Below are positions 49,076-59,152 of a DNA stretch of 64,000 nucleotides, piece by piece. The first letter of the stretch is position 1; each line of letters begins with the position of its first letter. Source of the DNA: Paraglaciecola mesophila KMM 241 (GTDB lineage: Bacteria > Pseudomonadota > Gammaproteobacteria > Enterobacterales > Alteromonadaceae); NCBI RefSeq assembly GCF_000315015.1, contig NZ_BAEP01000040.1, positions 62,001 through 126,000 on the forward strand, given 5' to 3'. Under the pieces are notes generated by a model. That model ran no database searches. It saw nothing but the letters and a program-made list of their open reading frames with translations, and was not told where the DNA came from. The position numbers were made by a program, and so were the translations under genes.

Positions 49076-50776
49076 ATGGCGCTTACACAAAGCTATATAT
49101 GTGGCAAGGCTGATGCTCAGCTTATTTACCAAACCATTGGTGATTACTTTGATTACATTAGCCAAAAACATGCAGACAGCGAGGCCTTGGTGGTTGCCCA
49201 CCAAGACATTCGCTGGACATACGCCACCCTCAAACAAAAAGTCGATGAATTGGCCACTGGCTTACTCGCCCTTGGCATAACGTCTGGTGATCGTGTGGGC
49301 ATCTGGGGGCCCAATTCTTATGAATGGACGGTCACCCAGTTTGCCACCGCAAAAATTGGTGCGATCATGGTGTGCCTCAACCCTGCTTATCGCCTTCGTG
49401 AATTAGAGTACGCGCTAAACAAGGTGGAGTGTAAAGCCATTGTCTGCGCAGAACAGTTCAAAACCAGCAGCTACCCGAAAATGTTACAGCAGCTCATACC
49501 TGAACTGGCGCACTGTGAGCCGGGGAAAATTGAAAGCTCCGTTACGCCCCATTTACGCAGTATTATAAAAATGGGCAACAGCACTGTACCTGGTATGCTC
49601 AATTATGAGCGCGTGACCCAAATGGGCGGTGATGCTGAGCGAAATCAAATGGCAACTATTACCAGTCAATTACTGCCGGACGATCCCATCAACATTCAAT
49701 TTACCAGTGGCACTACCGGGCAGCCTAAGGGTGCCACTTTAACCCACTGTAATATTCTCAATAATGGCTTTTTAGCCGGTGAAGGCATGCGCCTTAGCCC
49801 CAGTGACCGAGTGTGTATACCGGTTCCCCTGTATCATTGTTTTGGCATGGTATTGGGTAATTTATCTTGTATCGCCCATGGTGCCACCATGATTTACCCC
49901 AACGATGCGTTCGATGCGTTGACCACTTTGCAAGTGGTTGAAAAGGAACGCTGTACTGCATTACACGGTGTGCCCACCATGTTTATTTCAGAGCTCGATC
50001 ATGCAGATTTTAAGCAATTTGATTTATCTAGCTTACGCACCGGCATTATGGCGGGGTCATTGTGCCCTGCTGAAGTTATGAAGCGGGTGATCAATGAAAT
50101 GCACATGGAACATGTGCTCATCGGCTATGGGCAAACTGAACTTAGCCCACTGAATCATTTAACCCTGCCAGAAGACCCATTACAAAAACGCGTAGAAACC
50201 GTAGGCCGTGTGATGTCTCGCATCGAGGTTAAACTTGTGGATGAATACAACCGGGTAATTCCTATTGGTGAGCGCGGCGAAGTATGTACACGCGGATATT
50301 CTGTGATGCGTGGTTACTGGAACGACCCAATTCGCACAGCTGAAACCATAGATGCAGGCGGTTGGCTGCACTCAGGTGATATTGGCATCATGGATGAAGA
50401 TGGCTACGTAACCATAGTCGGTCGCAGTAAAGACATGATTATTCGCGGCGGAGAGAACATTTACCCCAAAGAAATAGAAGAGTTCTTATACACCCACCCA
50501 GCCGTGCAAGACATACAAGTATTCGGCATCGCCCACACAGACTTTGGTGAAGAGGTATGTGCTTGGATCTGCTTAAAACCTGGCAGCAGCGCTTGTGCCA
50601 CTGAAATCACTGATTTCTGCAAGAACCAAATTGCCCACTTTAAAATCCCCAAGCACATACGGTTTGTCGAAGAGTTTCCATTAACGGTGACCGGCAAGGT
50701 GCAAAAATTCAAAATGCGCGAAGTCATGGAGCTCGAAATTTCTCAAGTTTCACCTTCTTCTTCCCCATCAAAATAG
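49076..50776 (+). CDS. acyl-CoA synthetase (AMP-binding, ACSF2/FadD-like)
   Basis: The 566-aa adenylate-forming ligase activates a carboxylic acid as acyl-AMP and then acyl-CoA. The P-loop-like motif FTSGTTGQPKGATLTH (about 211), the A5 motif IGYGQTELSP and the hinge GWLHSGDIGIMDEDGY with GRSKDMIIRGGENIYP are intact. It also has the C-terminal catalytic Lys in LTVTGKVQKFKM. In the amine-oxidising cluster it would take the acid formed by the aldehyde dehydrogenase; chain length or ring preference is unknown. Confidence 0.93.
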   Translation: MALTQSYICGKADAQLIYQTIGDYFDYISQKHADSEALVVAHQDIRWTYATLKQKVDELATGLLALGITSGDRVGIWGPNSYEWTVTQFATAKIGAIMVCLNPAYRLRELEYALNKVECKAIVCAEQFKTSSYPKMLQQLIPELAHCEPGKIESSVTPHLRSIIKMGNSTVPGMLNYERVTQMGGDAERNQMATITSQLLPDDPINIQFTSGTTGQPKGATLTHCNILNNGFLAGEGMRLSPSDRVCIPVPLYHCFGMVLGNLSCIAHGATMIYPNDAFDALTTLQVVEKERCTALHGVPTMFISELDHADFKQFDLSSLRTGIMAGSLCPAEVMKRVINEMHMEHVLIGYGQTELSPLNHLTLPEDPLQKRVETVGRVMSRIEVKLVDEYNRVIPIGERGEVCTRGYSVMRGYWNDPIRTAETIDAGGWLHSGDIGIMDEDGYVTIVGRSKDMIIRGGENIYPKEIEEFLYTHPAVQDIQVFGIAHTDFGEEVCAWICLKPGSSACATEITDFCKNQIAHFKIPKHIRFVEEFPLTVTGKVQKFKMREVMELEISQVSPSSSPSK

Positions 50777-50786
50777 AGGATAAGAC

Positions 50787-52199
50787 ATGCAATCATTTTC
50801 AATGCTGATAAACGGCGAGCTTGTACAAGGTAATCGCCCGTTAGATATCATTAATCCAGCCACAGAAGAAGTATTTCAACGCATAACCTGCGCTGATGAA
50901 AGTCAGTTCGAACAAGCCATTGGCGCAGCGAAAGCAGCGTTTCCTCAGTGGCAAACCGTTGATATGCAAACCCGCAGAGACAGCCTAAACAAATTAGCGG
51001 ATGCTTTAGAAGAGCAAACCAATGTTTTCGCCGAGCTGCTCACTCAAGAACAAGGTAAACCATTGGCCGAGTCTATTGCTGAAGTGGGTTTCAGTTGTGC
51101 CTTTATTCGATATTTTGCCCAAAGTGAATTACCCATTGAAACCTATCAAGATGATGAAACCGCCAAAATAGAGTTACATCGCAAACCTCTTGGCGTAGTC
51201 GCAGGTGTGGTCCCTTGGAATTTCCCGCTGATGATCGGTAGCTTTAAGTTGGCACCAGCAGTGCTGGCTGGCAATACATTTATATTAAAACCACCTGCTA
51301 CCACCCCTTTGTGCGTGCTTAAATTGTCTGAAATATGCCAGCAGATATTCCCTAAAGGTGTGGTGAATATCATTACTGACAACAATGACTTGGGCCATAT
51401 CCTTAGCACCCACCCTGATGTAGCGAAAGTGGCATTTACCGGTTCAACCCCCGTGGGTAAAAAGATCATGTCGGCAGCAGCGACAACGCTTAAGCGGTTG
51501 ACGTTAGAGCTTGGTGGTAACGACGCAGGTATAGTACTACCCGATGTTGATCCGAAGAAAATTGCCCCTGCTATTTTTGCTACCGCGTTTATGAACTGCG
51601 GCCAAGTTTGTATTGCTCTTAAACGCTTATACGTGCATGAAGATATTTACGACGACCTTGTTCACGAGCTCAGTGAATTGGCGAATAATGCCATTGTGGG
51701 CAATGGGCTACATGAAGGCGTTACCTTTGGTCCGATTCAAAACAAAGCCCAATTCATCAAAGTACAAGAGTACCTAGCCGACGCAAAAGAAAACGGCGTT
51801 ATCGCCGCGGGCGGCGAAGTACTCGACGGCCCGGGCTTCTTTATGCGTCCAACCATAGTGCGTGATGTAACCGATGGCTGCAAAGTAGTAGATGAAGAAC
51901 CATTCGGCCCTATTTTGCCAGTGATCAAATACAAAACCATAGATGAAGCTGTTGAGCGTGCAAACAACTCAGTGTTTGGCCTAGGTGGCTCGGTGTGGTC
52001 AAATGATTTAGATAAAGCATACGACGTCGCCAAGCGCTTAGAATGTGGCACCACTTGGATAAACCAACACTTAGCCTTTGGACCTACGGTACCTTTTGGC
52101 GGCGCAAAAGAATCGGGTATCGGAGTCGAATTCGCCCAAGAAGGCTTATTGGAGTACACCCAAGTGCATGTCATTAATATGGCCAAACAGACCTTTTAA
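50787..52199 (+). CDS. NAD(P)-dependent aldehyde dehydrogenase
   Basis: The 470-aa ALDH has Glu241 in LTLELGGND, the nucleophile Cys275 in CGQVCIALKR, and the cofactor loops VVPWNFPLM and FTGSTPVGKK. It would oxidise the aldehyde left by the amine dehydrogenase to the acid used by the preceding ligase. It starts ten bases after the ligase stop. Only weak clues to substrate exist, since ALDHs of this subgroup are broad. A GC-rich hairpin follows. Confidence 0.94.
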   Translation: MQSFSMLINGELVQGNRPLDIINPATEEVFQRITCADESQFEQAIGAAKAAFPQWQTVDMQTRRDSLNKLADALEEQTNVFAELLTQEQGKPLAESIAEVGFSCAFIRYFAQSELPIETYQDDETAKIELHRKPLGVVAGVVPWNFPLMIGSFKLAPAVLAGNTFILKPPATTPLCVLKLSEICQQIFPKGVVNIITDNNDLGHILSTHPDVAKVAFTGSTPVGKKIMSAAATTLKRLTLELGGNDAGIVLPDVDPKKIAPAIFATAFMNCGQVCIALKRLYVHEDIYDDLVHELSELANNAIVGNGLHEGVTFGPIQNKAQFIKVQEYLADAKENGVIAAGGEVLDGPGFFMRPTIVRDVTDGCKVVDEEPFGPILPVIKYKTIDEAVERANNSVFGLGGSVWSNDLDKAYDVAKRLECGTTWINQHLAFGPTVPFGGAKESGIGVEFAQEGLLEYTQVHVINMAKQTF

Positions 52200-52224
52200 T
52201 TTTTGACAGCATAAAATCTCTACA

Positions 52225-52249
52225 GCCGCCCATACTCATTGAGGGCGGC
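52225..52249 (+). terminator. possible terminator after the amine-dehydrogenase operon
   Basis: GCCGCCC (52225-52231) pairs with GGGCGGC (52243-52249). The following CTATTC is T-poor, so termination may be weak or factor-dependent. Confidence 0.5.
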
Positions 52250-52343
52250 CTATTCTGCACTTCCTATCTATAAGCTGATCTCATCTGTTTAAGCACACGT
52301 ATTTATTCCCAGTGATTGACTCTAGGATTACAGGTGTTTATTT

Positions 52344-53645
52344 TTGAAAAAGCTATATTCAAGGCCTGAAAAGCGTGGACTGTTTTGGTTTCGTCACGAC
52401 CTGCGTTTACACGATAACCCCGCACTTGTTGCGCTTAGTGAACAAGTGGATGAATTATTATGTGTATTTATAATCGACCCACGATGGTTTAAGAGTAGCC
52501 ATTTTCAGTCGGCGCATATGGGCGATAAACGTTGGGCGTTTCTGCAACAGAGTCTGTCTAACTTACAGGATAATTTGCAGCAGCAAGGCCATCAGCTGTT
52601 TGTGCTTGAGGGAGAAACCTTAGAGGTACTCGATGCCCTAGTTGGTAGTTATACTCCAAATATAGTCGCCTCAGGCATGCACCCCGGTGTTTATGAGCGC
52701 CAGCAATGGCAACGATTAAAGCAGAAACAGCCTGATGTTCATTTTATTCAGGAAAACGCTCACAGCTTATTTCAACCTGATACGCTACCGTTTGAAATAG
52801 AATTTTTGCCCGCAAGCTTTACTCCATTTAGAAAACGCGTTGAGGATCAGAGTGTTGCTCTCGCTTTACCAGCACCGACGGCTCTGCCACCCGCTCCCGA
52901 TTTACCTTGGTTATCATCTAAAAATATGGACCTGACGAAAAAAGCAACAGGGCTTGTCTTCACAGGAGGTGAGGACGCTGGCTTAGCGCAACTTGAGTAC
53001 ACACTTTTTACCAGCCACAACATTAAAAATTATAAACAAACACGCAACGGTTTGGATGGTTGGGACTATTCCAGCAAGCTATCCCCTTGGCTAGCTAATG
53101 GGTGCCTTTCAGTTAGGCAAGTACTCACTGAGCTAACACGCTACGAATCAGAATATGAAAAAAATGACTCAACCTATTGGCTTTACTTCGAGCTGTTATG
53201 GCGAGAATACTTCCAATGGCACCTGTTCAAATACCAATCAAAACTATTTCAGTTTTCTGGGACGCAAGACACTCGCCCGTTGACCACCTTTATCGCTCCA
53301 AGGTTCGCAATGTGGTGCCAAGGTCAAACGCCTTATCCCATAGTGAATGCCTATATGAAACAATTAAATCACACTGGCTACATGTCAAACCGAGGCCGCC
53401 AGTTGGTCGCTAGCTGCTTGGTGAATGAGCTCGGTGTTGATTGGCGCTTCGGAGCCGCCTACTTTGAACAACAACTTATTGATTTTGACGTGGCATCAAA
53501 CTGGGGGAATTGGCAGTACCTTGCAGGTGTAGGCGTAGATCCCAGAGGGTATAGACGATTCGATTTAGCCAAGCAGACGCAACAATACGATCCAAATGGG
53601 GAATTTGTGCGCCAATGGGCGGCGATACGCACGTTAACGGTATAG
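52344..53645 (+). CDS. DASH-type cryptochrome/photolyase
   Basis: The 433-aa flavoprotein has an N-terminal Rossmann antenna domain and a helical FAD domain. FAD-site residues typical of Cry-DASH are intact: HTGYMSNRGRQLVASCLVNELGVDWRFG, FDVASNWGNWQYLAGVGVDP (Asn by flavin N5, Trp/Tyr in the substrate site) and YDPNGEFVRQW. Cry-DASH repairs cyclobutane dimers in single-stranded DNA and may sense blue light. The start is TTG at 52344; no ATG is suitable. The region 52250-52343 holds no other gene. A second photolyase-family gene follows. Confidence 0.88.
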   Translation: MKKLYSRPEKRGLFWFRHDLRLHDNPALVALSEQVDELLCVFIIDPRWFKSSHFQSAHMGDKRWAFLQQSLSNLQDNLQQQGHQLFVLEGETLEVLDALVGSYTPNIVASGMHPGVYERQQWQRLKQKQPDVHFIQENAHSLFQPDTLPFEIEFLPASFTPFRKRVEDQSVALALPAPTALPPAPDLPWLSSKNMDLTKKATGLVFTGGEDAGLAQLEYTLFTSHNIKNYKQTRNGLDGWDYSSKLSPWLANGCLSVRQVLTELTRYESEYEKNDSTYWLYFELLWREYFQWHLFKYQSKLFQFSGTQDTRPLTTFIAPRFAMWCQGQTPYPIVNAYMKQLNHTGYMSNRGRQLVASCLVNELGVDWRFGAAYFEQQLIDFDVASNWGNWQYLAGVGVDPRGYRRFDLAKQTQQYDPNGEFVRQWAAIRTLTV

Positions 53646-53672
53646 ACCAAACAGACGCGGCAGACTGGCCTT

Positions 53673-55172
53673 TTGAGTAAAGAACAAATCAATGTTGTGT
53701 GGTTGAAGCGGGACTTACGTTTAAGAGATCATCAAGCCTTATTCGCTGCAGCACAGCAACCGTTGCCGGTAGTGATGATGTACCTATTTGAGCCCTCGGT
53801 CATTTCGGATTCTCATTACGATGTACGTCATTGGCGGTTTGTGTGGCAATCCATCGTCGACTTAAACAGCCAACTCGCCGATTATAATGCTCGCATCGTT
53901 GTATTCTTCGAAGAAGCCCATTGTGTGTTTGCTCAACTTATGGAACGTTTTCATATTGCAGGCGTGTACAGCCATCAAGAAATCGGCCTTGCCTGCACTT
54001 ATAAGCGCGATAAAGCTATCGCGCGTATGTTAGATGCTGAAGGTATAGACTGGCACGAATACAGTCATGGTGGCGTTATCCGGGGTGCCGCTAGCCGTCG
54101 AGACTGGGAGCAGAATTGGGATAAACATATGAATGCTCCATGTGCAGATGCGCCCCTACATGAAGTCAATTGGCTAACCTTTGCCACCTTGATGACGCTA
54201 GATGCCAGTGAAGCATTGCCACAAGAGTATAAAATGCAAAGTCCTGCATTTCAGCTTGGCGGTGAAAAGCGCGCCTGGTACACCTTGCATCATTTTCTGA
54301 AAGAGCGCGGCAAAGCTTACGCCTATTCAGTTTCTAGCCCGATAAAAAGCAGAACAGCCTGCTCTAGGCTTTCTCCCTATTTGGCTTGGGGAAGCATAAG
54401 TACTCGCCAAGTTTATCAATCAACTTCATCTAAAAAGTACAAGGAAGGATGGCAAAGAGCCATCAACGCCTTTCGGTCTCGTCTGCATTGGCATTGCCAC
54501 TTTATTCAGAAATTTGAAAGTGAATCAGACATGGAGTTTCGCCCAGTCAACAAAGCCTACCTTGCTTACGAATATGAGCAAGGTGATGAAAAAGACGCTA
54601 ACTTACATGCTTGGAAAACGGGTCAAACAGGCATTCCCATCGTGGATGCTTCGATGCGCTGCCTGCATCAAACGGGTTATCTAAATTTCCGCATGCGAGC
54701 CATGTTAGTGAGTTTTTTGTGTCACCACTTAAATATTGATTGGCGAGAAGGGGCGACCCACTTAGCCCAATTGTTTTTAGACTTTGAACCAGGGATACAT
54801 TATCCGCAGTTTCAAATGCAAGCGTCAGTAACGGGAACCAACCTTATTCGCTTGTACAACCCGGTTAAACAATCACAAGAAAAAGACCCAAACGGTGAGT
54901 TTATTCGCCGCTTTGTGCCTGAAATTGCTGAGCTACCGGATGCACTCATTCACGCGCCATGGCTACTTACTCCCATGGAATGTCAAATATATGAAGTGAA
55001 ATTAGGGCGAACATACCCGCACCCAATTGTTGCACTTGAGCAAAGCGCGAAGCGCGCAAGAGATACTTTGTGGGCATTTCAGAAACGTGATGATGTTCAA
55101 CAAGAGAGTAAACGGATCCTCAAGCAACACACTGGTAAATCGCCCCAGAAAAATCTGAACCTTCAACGATAA
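53673..55172 (+). CDS. divergent photolyase/cryptochrome-family protein
   Basis: The 499-aa paralogue is of the photolyase fold. The antenna domain (about 8-130) starts [18 protein letters not shown]. The FAD domain (about 200-470) contains [31 protein letters not shown] and IDWREGATH. By alignment with E. coli Phr, the Asn378, Trp382 and Trp384 positions here read His, Phe and Met ([12 protein letters not shown]), so flavin, electron-transfer and dimer-stacking residues differ. A TTG start is used. Followed on the other strand by a DUF2256 gene. Activity cannot be told from sequence; it may be a non-canonical photolyase or a light sensor. Confidence 0.82.
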   Translation: MSKEQINVVWLKRDLRLRDHQALFAAAQQPLPVVMMYLFEPSVISDSHYDVRHWRFVWQSIVDLNSQLADYNARIVVFFEEAHCVFAQLMERFHIAGVYSHQEIGLACTYKRDKAIARMLDAEGIDWHEYSHGGVIRGAASRRDWEQNWDKHMNAPCADAPLHEVNWLTFATLMTLDASEALPQEYKMQSPAFQLGGEKRAWYTLHHFLKERGKAYAYSVSSPIKSRTACSRLSPYLAWGSISTRQVYQSTSSKKYKEGWQRAINAFRSRLHWHCHFIQKFESESDMEFRPVNKAYLAYEYEQGDEKDANLHAWKTGQTGIPIVDASMRCLHQTGYLNFRMRAMLVSFLCHHLNIDWREGATHLAQLFLDFEPGIHYPQFQMQASVTGTNLIRLYNPVKQSQEKDPNGEFIRRFVPEIAELPDALIHAPWLLTPMECQIYEVKLGRTYPHPIVALEQSAKRARDTLWAFQKRDDVQQESKRILKQHTGKSPQKNLNLQR

Positions 55173-55191
55173 AAATACGGTTTCAGCGAAC

Positions 55192-55353
55192 CTAAAACGC
55201 CGACTTTTTCTTATTTAAAGTCGTTCTATTCCCCGCGCACCGCTTCGAGCAGTATTTGACATTCTCCCAGTCTTTTTGCCACTTTTTTCGCCATGAAAAG
55301 GGCCGCTGACAAACGGGGCATATTTTGCTGGGTAAATGTGTTTTGTTCATCAT
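55192..55353 (-). CDS. DUF2256 small zinc-ribbon protein
   Basis: This 53-aa gene on the minus strand, too short for usual ORF filters, starts [10 protein letters not shown] and ends in KKKSAF before TAG. It contains [15 protein letters not shown] and YCSKRCAG, a four-Cys zinc-binding pattern typical of DUF2256. DUF2256 genes are often found next to photolyase/cryptochrome genes; here it is convergent to one with 19 bases between the stops. Function unknown. A second in-frame ATG at 55350 is equally good. Confidence 0.9.
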   Translation of the reverse strand: MMNKTHLPSKICPVCQRPFSWRKKWQKDWENVKYCSKRCAGNRTTLNKKKSAF

Positions 55354-55472
55354 CTGTAGCCGTTAATGACGCCGCTAACGCAGGTCTTTTCGCTCAACTA
55401 AATCACCATTTTCTGTCTTGTTTAGCCAAGCTTAACGCAACTTAAATGAAATGAAGCATTTTACTCTTTGTC

Positions 55473-55511
55473 ACAGTCCTTTGACTTAGCCCACTAGGCC
55501 CGCAGGACTGT
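55473..55511. repeat. 8-bp inverted repeat ACAGTCCT / AGGACTGT
   Basis: Perfect inverted repeat with a 23-base spacer between the DUF2256 gene and the second TonB receptor. It could be a hairpin ending the receptor transcript or an operator; the loop is long and there is no T-run. Confidence 0.4.
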
Positions 55512-55579
55512 TTCGCGATTAAAACGCTTCCATTTAGACCAAAATTCGTACTGCAAAGATGAACACGCCCTAACGAATA

Positions 55580-57994
55580 TTACTCAAAGAAGTAACGGAA
55601 TGTAGCACCAATCGTTCTAGGTTGGTTGGTCGTAAAACCAAGTCTTGCTCGACCTCCACGCTCTCTGTCCAATGACAACAACGCATTTTCATCAAACAAA
55701 TTGTTGGCGTACAACAGAATTTCGTAATCGTCATAGGCTAAACCAAAGCTAAGATTCATTGTGCCATAGGCATCAAGCACCAAGTCTAATTCGGTGGTTT
55801 CCAGACCCGTTGCTCCACCAAAGGCCAAGCCAGATACAAACGTGCCTGCGCCGGCGACTTGGTCGCTGGGTTGTGTTATCCGGTCCCCTACGTACTGATA
55901 CGACCCCTGGAAATAAGTGCTATTTGAAGAGAACAAAGGCGAGGCGAGATCATAAGTAAACGAAATCGAGAAACTTTCTTCAGGCACTGACGCCAAGCGG
56001 TTGCCATCTTCTACACCACCGAGTACCGCACCAGAGCCATCAACTACGGTTGAGTCAAATTCTGCTTCTATAATGCTACCGCTAAGAGAGAAGAATAATT
56101 GATCTGTAAACTGACGTGTAAGCTCAAATTCTAGGCCTTGCGTGTGGGCATCAGGCACATTGAACGACACTCGAGAAGAACAAGAGCCTGCATCCAAGGT
56201 AACCTGTAAGTCTTCGATATCATTGTAAAACGCTGACACATTCGCGCTCCAGCCGCGTCCAGAGGATTTGAAGCCGAACTCATAGTTGGTTAGCTGCTCA
56301 TCTTCATAATCTTGGAATGAACCAAAAATCGCTTCGTCTTGATCAGAACACAAGCTTCTATTCAATGGATCGTTTACCCCACCCAGTCTGAACCCTTCAG
56401 AAATCTGCGCGTTAAGATTCACATTATCGTTTAAGCGATATTGACCAAGAATACGGGACGTAAAGCCATCAGATTCGGTTGCATCGGTTTGATTGTCACC
56501 ATTGGCAAACAAGCCCCCTGAAATAAACTGACGCTCTTCTTCGTAGTCATAAAAACGTGAGCCCGCAGTCACTTTTAGATCGTCGTTTACTTGGTAATTA
56601 ACTTCACCAAAAATGGCTAGTTGCGTTAGATCGTAAGGCAAAAAAGCGTTGTAGGGTGAATCTACATCAAACCCATTGGCTACGGCAGCTGAAGTACCTG
56701 CACCTAAGGTGGCATCCGTAAAGCTATCGTAACCAGGTGTAGGTAACGTTTGTTTGTAAGTTCGATCAGTTGATGAATAAAACGCGCCGACAATCCAATC
56801 TAACGCGCCGTCATCGTTTGATGCTGCGCGCAGCTCGAACGTGTCTTGCTCCACTTCTGTACGATCTAAAAGGTTCGATGGCAGCGTGACCGCCGCATCA
56901 GGAAAACCTAAATCAACGCTTACTGAGCCTGATAATGCGCTCGCGTCGCGGCTCACTAGAATATCTCGGTCTGTATAGCTGTATACAAAGGTAAAATCGG
57001 CAATATCTGCCGCGTATTCTGCGGTCAAATCGGCTATCAGCGTATCGTCAGAGAAGCCCTCTTCTAATAGTAAGTACTGCTCTCTTTCTTTTAATTCTTT
57101 CGCTGGCCACGTTGTAGTGTAAGGGTTGGCAAAGATATTGAACGCGTCTTGTCTATTAAAGCCGTTTATTTCGAGTTCTTGAAAGATGATCCGCGGGGTA
57201 ATAGTGAGTTTGTCATTTGGGCTGATAACAAACGCCACTCGCCCACCGGTTCTATCCCCATCGTTAACATCTTCTCTAAAAGCATTATCAGGGCCGTATG
57301 CATCGATAAACCCCGCATACTCAGTGCGATAAACCACCGCACGCATAGCGACAGAGTCTGAGATAGGAAGGTTTACCATGCCTTTCACATTGCCGCCGGT
57401 GCCACCGTCTGATACTGAATTCAGGTTCGCTTCAAATTTCCCCTCGAACGTGTCAAGTTCGGGTTGATTAGTAATATAGCGCAACGTTCCACCTATTGAG
57501 CCTGAGCCAAATAGCGTACCTTGAGGGCCGCGCAGCGTCTCTACACGATTTAAATCAAATAAGTCTAAGTCAGGGGTGAATAACGAAAGAGAAATAACAC
57601 TTTCATCCAAATAAACGCCCACTTGCTCTTTCACGCCCGGCTGGTCACGTACGATTTGCCCAGCAGATACACCGCGCATGGATACTTGGCTTTGTCCAGG
57701 GCCAAGATTTTGAATCGCCACACTAGCGACGTTGCGTGCAATATCTTCTAGGTTACTAGCACCACTTCGTTCAAAGTCCTTCTGGGTTTGCGCGTTGATT
57801 GAAAATGGAATATCACCAATTGACTCTGCGCGCTTAGTCGCCGTGACTATGATTTGCTCAACACCTTCTTCTTGAGCTTTGTTTTTGTTTTGAGCGGCGC
57901 TTGTTTCCTGGGCAATCGCCCCTGTACTGATCAGTCCCATCACCGCGGCACTTATAGCGCATAGGCGAAATTTTTGTGTGTTTAGTTTCAACAT
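55580..57994 (-). CDS. TonB-dependent outer-membrane receptor
   Basis: The 804-aa receptor starts at 57994 (MLKLNTQKFRLC). Its signal peptide ends near GAIAQ, followed by a Glu/Gln-rich stretch and TonB-box-like EQIIVTATKR. The plug domain has SMRGVSAGQIVRDQP and RVETLRGPQGTLFGSGSIGG; the barrel ends RYFFE. The frame stays open for 118 further codons upstream to 58348, but those lack homology or signal and the internal ATG is preferred. The substrate is unknown; related to iron or carbon-source receptors. Confidence 0.88.
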   Translation of the reverse strand: MLKLNTQKFRLCAISAAVMGLISTGAIAQETSAAQNKNKAQEEGVEQIIVTATKRAESIGDIPFSINAQTQKDFERSGASNLEDIARNVASVAIQNLGPGQSQVSMRGVSAGQIVRDQPGVKEQVGVYLDESVISLSLFTPDLDLFDLNRVETLRGPQGTLFGSGSIGGTLRYITNQPELDTFEGKFEANLNSVSDGGTGGNVKGMVNLPISDSVAMRAVVYRTEYAGFIDAYGPDNAFREDVNDGDRTGGRVAFVISPNDKLTITPRIIFQELEINGFNRQDAFNIFANPYTTTWPAKELKEREQYLLLEEGFSDDTLIADLTAEYAADIADFTFVYSYTDRDILVSRDASALSGSVSVDLGFPDAAVTLPSNLLDRTEVEQDTFELRAASNDDGALDWIVGAFYSSTDRTYKQTLPTPGYDSFTDATLGAGTSAAVANGFDVDSPYNAFLPYDLTQLAIFGEVNYQVNDDLKVTAGSRFYDYEEERQFISGGLFANGDNQTDATESDGFTSRILGQYRLNDNVNLNAQISEGFRLGGVNDPLNRSLCSDQDEAIFGSFQDYEDEQLTNYEFGFKSSGRGWSANVSAFYNDIEDLQVTLDAGSCSSRVSFNVPDAHTQGLEFELTRQFTDQLFFSLSGSIIEAEFDSTVVDGSGAVLGGVEDGNRLASVPEESFSISFTYDLASPLFSSNSTYFQGSYQYVGDRITQPSDQVAGAGTFVSGLAFGGATGLETTELDLVLDAYGTMNLSFGLAYDDYEILLYANNLFDENALLSLDRERGGRARLGFTTNQPRTIGATFRYFFE

Positions 57995-58439
57995 TTGTCC
58001 ATCCAGATTGATTGTTGCTTTTTTGTTAATAAACGTCGTGTAATGTGGCAAAAAAAGTTGGGCATTTCTACTGCTTACCGACGATATATTGTTATTTTTG
58101 TAAGTATTTCTGTCCAAACCCAGTATAAAAAACTTAAACCTGAGGCTTGCGCATGAGTATATAAAACAAGTTTCATTACTGTGAAAGCCGATCAGAGCGT
58201 GGTTGAAAGACTGTTTGGAGATAACAGATTTTGCATAACTAAAGCTGTGGGAAGACAAATAAATGTCTTTATCTATCACTTTTATTCGCCGACTTATTAG
58301 ATGAGTAAACCTAAGAGCAACGCAAGTAAGCAGGGTATAAATCACCATTTAGCTGCTGGCTCACCACTGGAAAATTACAGTGAAACCACCACCTTCATTT
58401 CAATATATATCGGTTTTTCGCACGAATCAAACAGATACA
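57995..58439. other. upstream region of the TonB receptor, no gene seen
   Basis: This A/T-rich stretch holds an incidental open frame on the minus strand with poor sequence quality, and must contain the receptor promoter and leader. No small gene, tRNA or riboswitch could be supported. Confidence 0.5.
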
Positions 58440-58464
58440 AAAAAGCCGCTTAATAGCGGCTTTA
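58440..58464 (-). terminator. rho-independent terminator of ssb
   Basis: On the minus strand AAAGCCGCT / AGCGGCTTT stem with loop ATTA, followed by at least five T. Ideally placed 40 bases after the ssb stop. Confidence 0.9.
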
Positions 58465-58500
58465 AGGAATGTTTTTCAACTTTTTTAATTTATACGTTTC

Positions 58501-59079
58501 CTAGAACGGAATATCATCATCGAAATCGAAGTCAGGTTCTGCCATAGGTGCTGGCTTGTTTTGACCGCCTTGTGGGGCTTGATTGAAACCTTGGTTGCCT
58601 TGGCCACCTTGAGGTGCTTGGTTGTAACCTTGGTTAGGTGATTGCTGATAACCTGGCTGGCCGCCAGTGTTTTGACCGCCTTGTGCAGGACGCTGTGCGG
58701 GTTGACGCTGCTGCCCTTGGAAGCCGCCTTCAGATTGACCGCCACCTTTACCACCTAACATTTGCATTTGGTCGACAATCACTTCTGTGGTGTATTTGTC
58801 TTGGCCTTGCTGATCTTGCCACTTACGGGTTTGCAATTTACCTTCTACGTAAATTTGCGAGCCTTTACGCAAGTATTCGCCTGCCACTTCGGCCAAACGA
58901 CGATACATAGTCAGGCGATGCCATTCGGTGCGCTCTTGCATTTGCCCTTGTTGGTCTTTCCAGCTTTCGCTGGTCGCGATGCTTAAATTCGCTACCGCGT
59001 TACCATTTGGCATATAACGTACTTCAGGATCTTGCCCTAAGTTGCCCACCAAGATGACTTTATTAATTCCACGATTCAT
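58501..59079 (-). CDS. ssb: single-stranded DNA-binding protein
   Basis: The 192-aa SSB has an OB-fold (1-110) starting [27 protein letters not shown] Gly/Gln/Asn/Pro-rich linker (about 112-180, repeating QAPQGGQ units) follows, and the acidic tip DFDDDIPF recruits repair and replication proteins. SD-like GGAGAGG is upstream. No CTG-N10-CAG LexA box is seen in the 80 bases before the start. The neighbouring gin element begins immediately upstream, where uvrA lies in many gammaproteobacteria. Confidence 0.97.
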   Translation of the reverse strand: MNRGINKVILVGNLGQDPEVRYMPNGNAVANLSIATSESWKDQQGQMQERTEWHRLTMYRRLAEVAGEYLRKGSQIYVEGKLQTRKWQDQQGQDKYTTEVIVDQMQMLGGKGGGQSEGGFQGQQRQPAQRPAQGGQNTGGQPGYQQSPNQGYNQAPQGGQGNQGFNQAPQGGQNKPAPMAEPDFDFDDDIPF

Positions 59080-59117
59080 ATACTACCTCTCCAAATCCTT
59101 TATTTATCTTATATACA

Positions 59118-59152
59118 GAGAGTATATCATGTTTGTACTATACTATACTCTC
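59118..59152. repeat. inverted repeat at presumed GInt end / ssb promoter
   Basis: GAGAGTATA (59118-59126) and TATACTCTC (59144-59152) form a perfect 9-bp inverted repeat with a 17-base spacer, next to a short ACTATACTATAC tandem. Position between ginD and ssb makes it a candidate recombination (att) site or promoter element. Confidence 0.5.
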
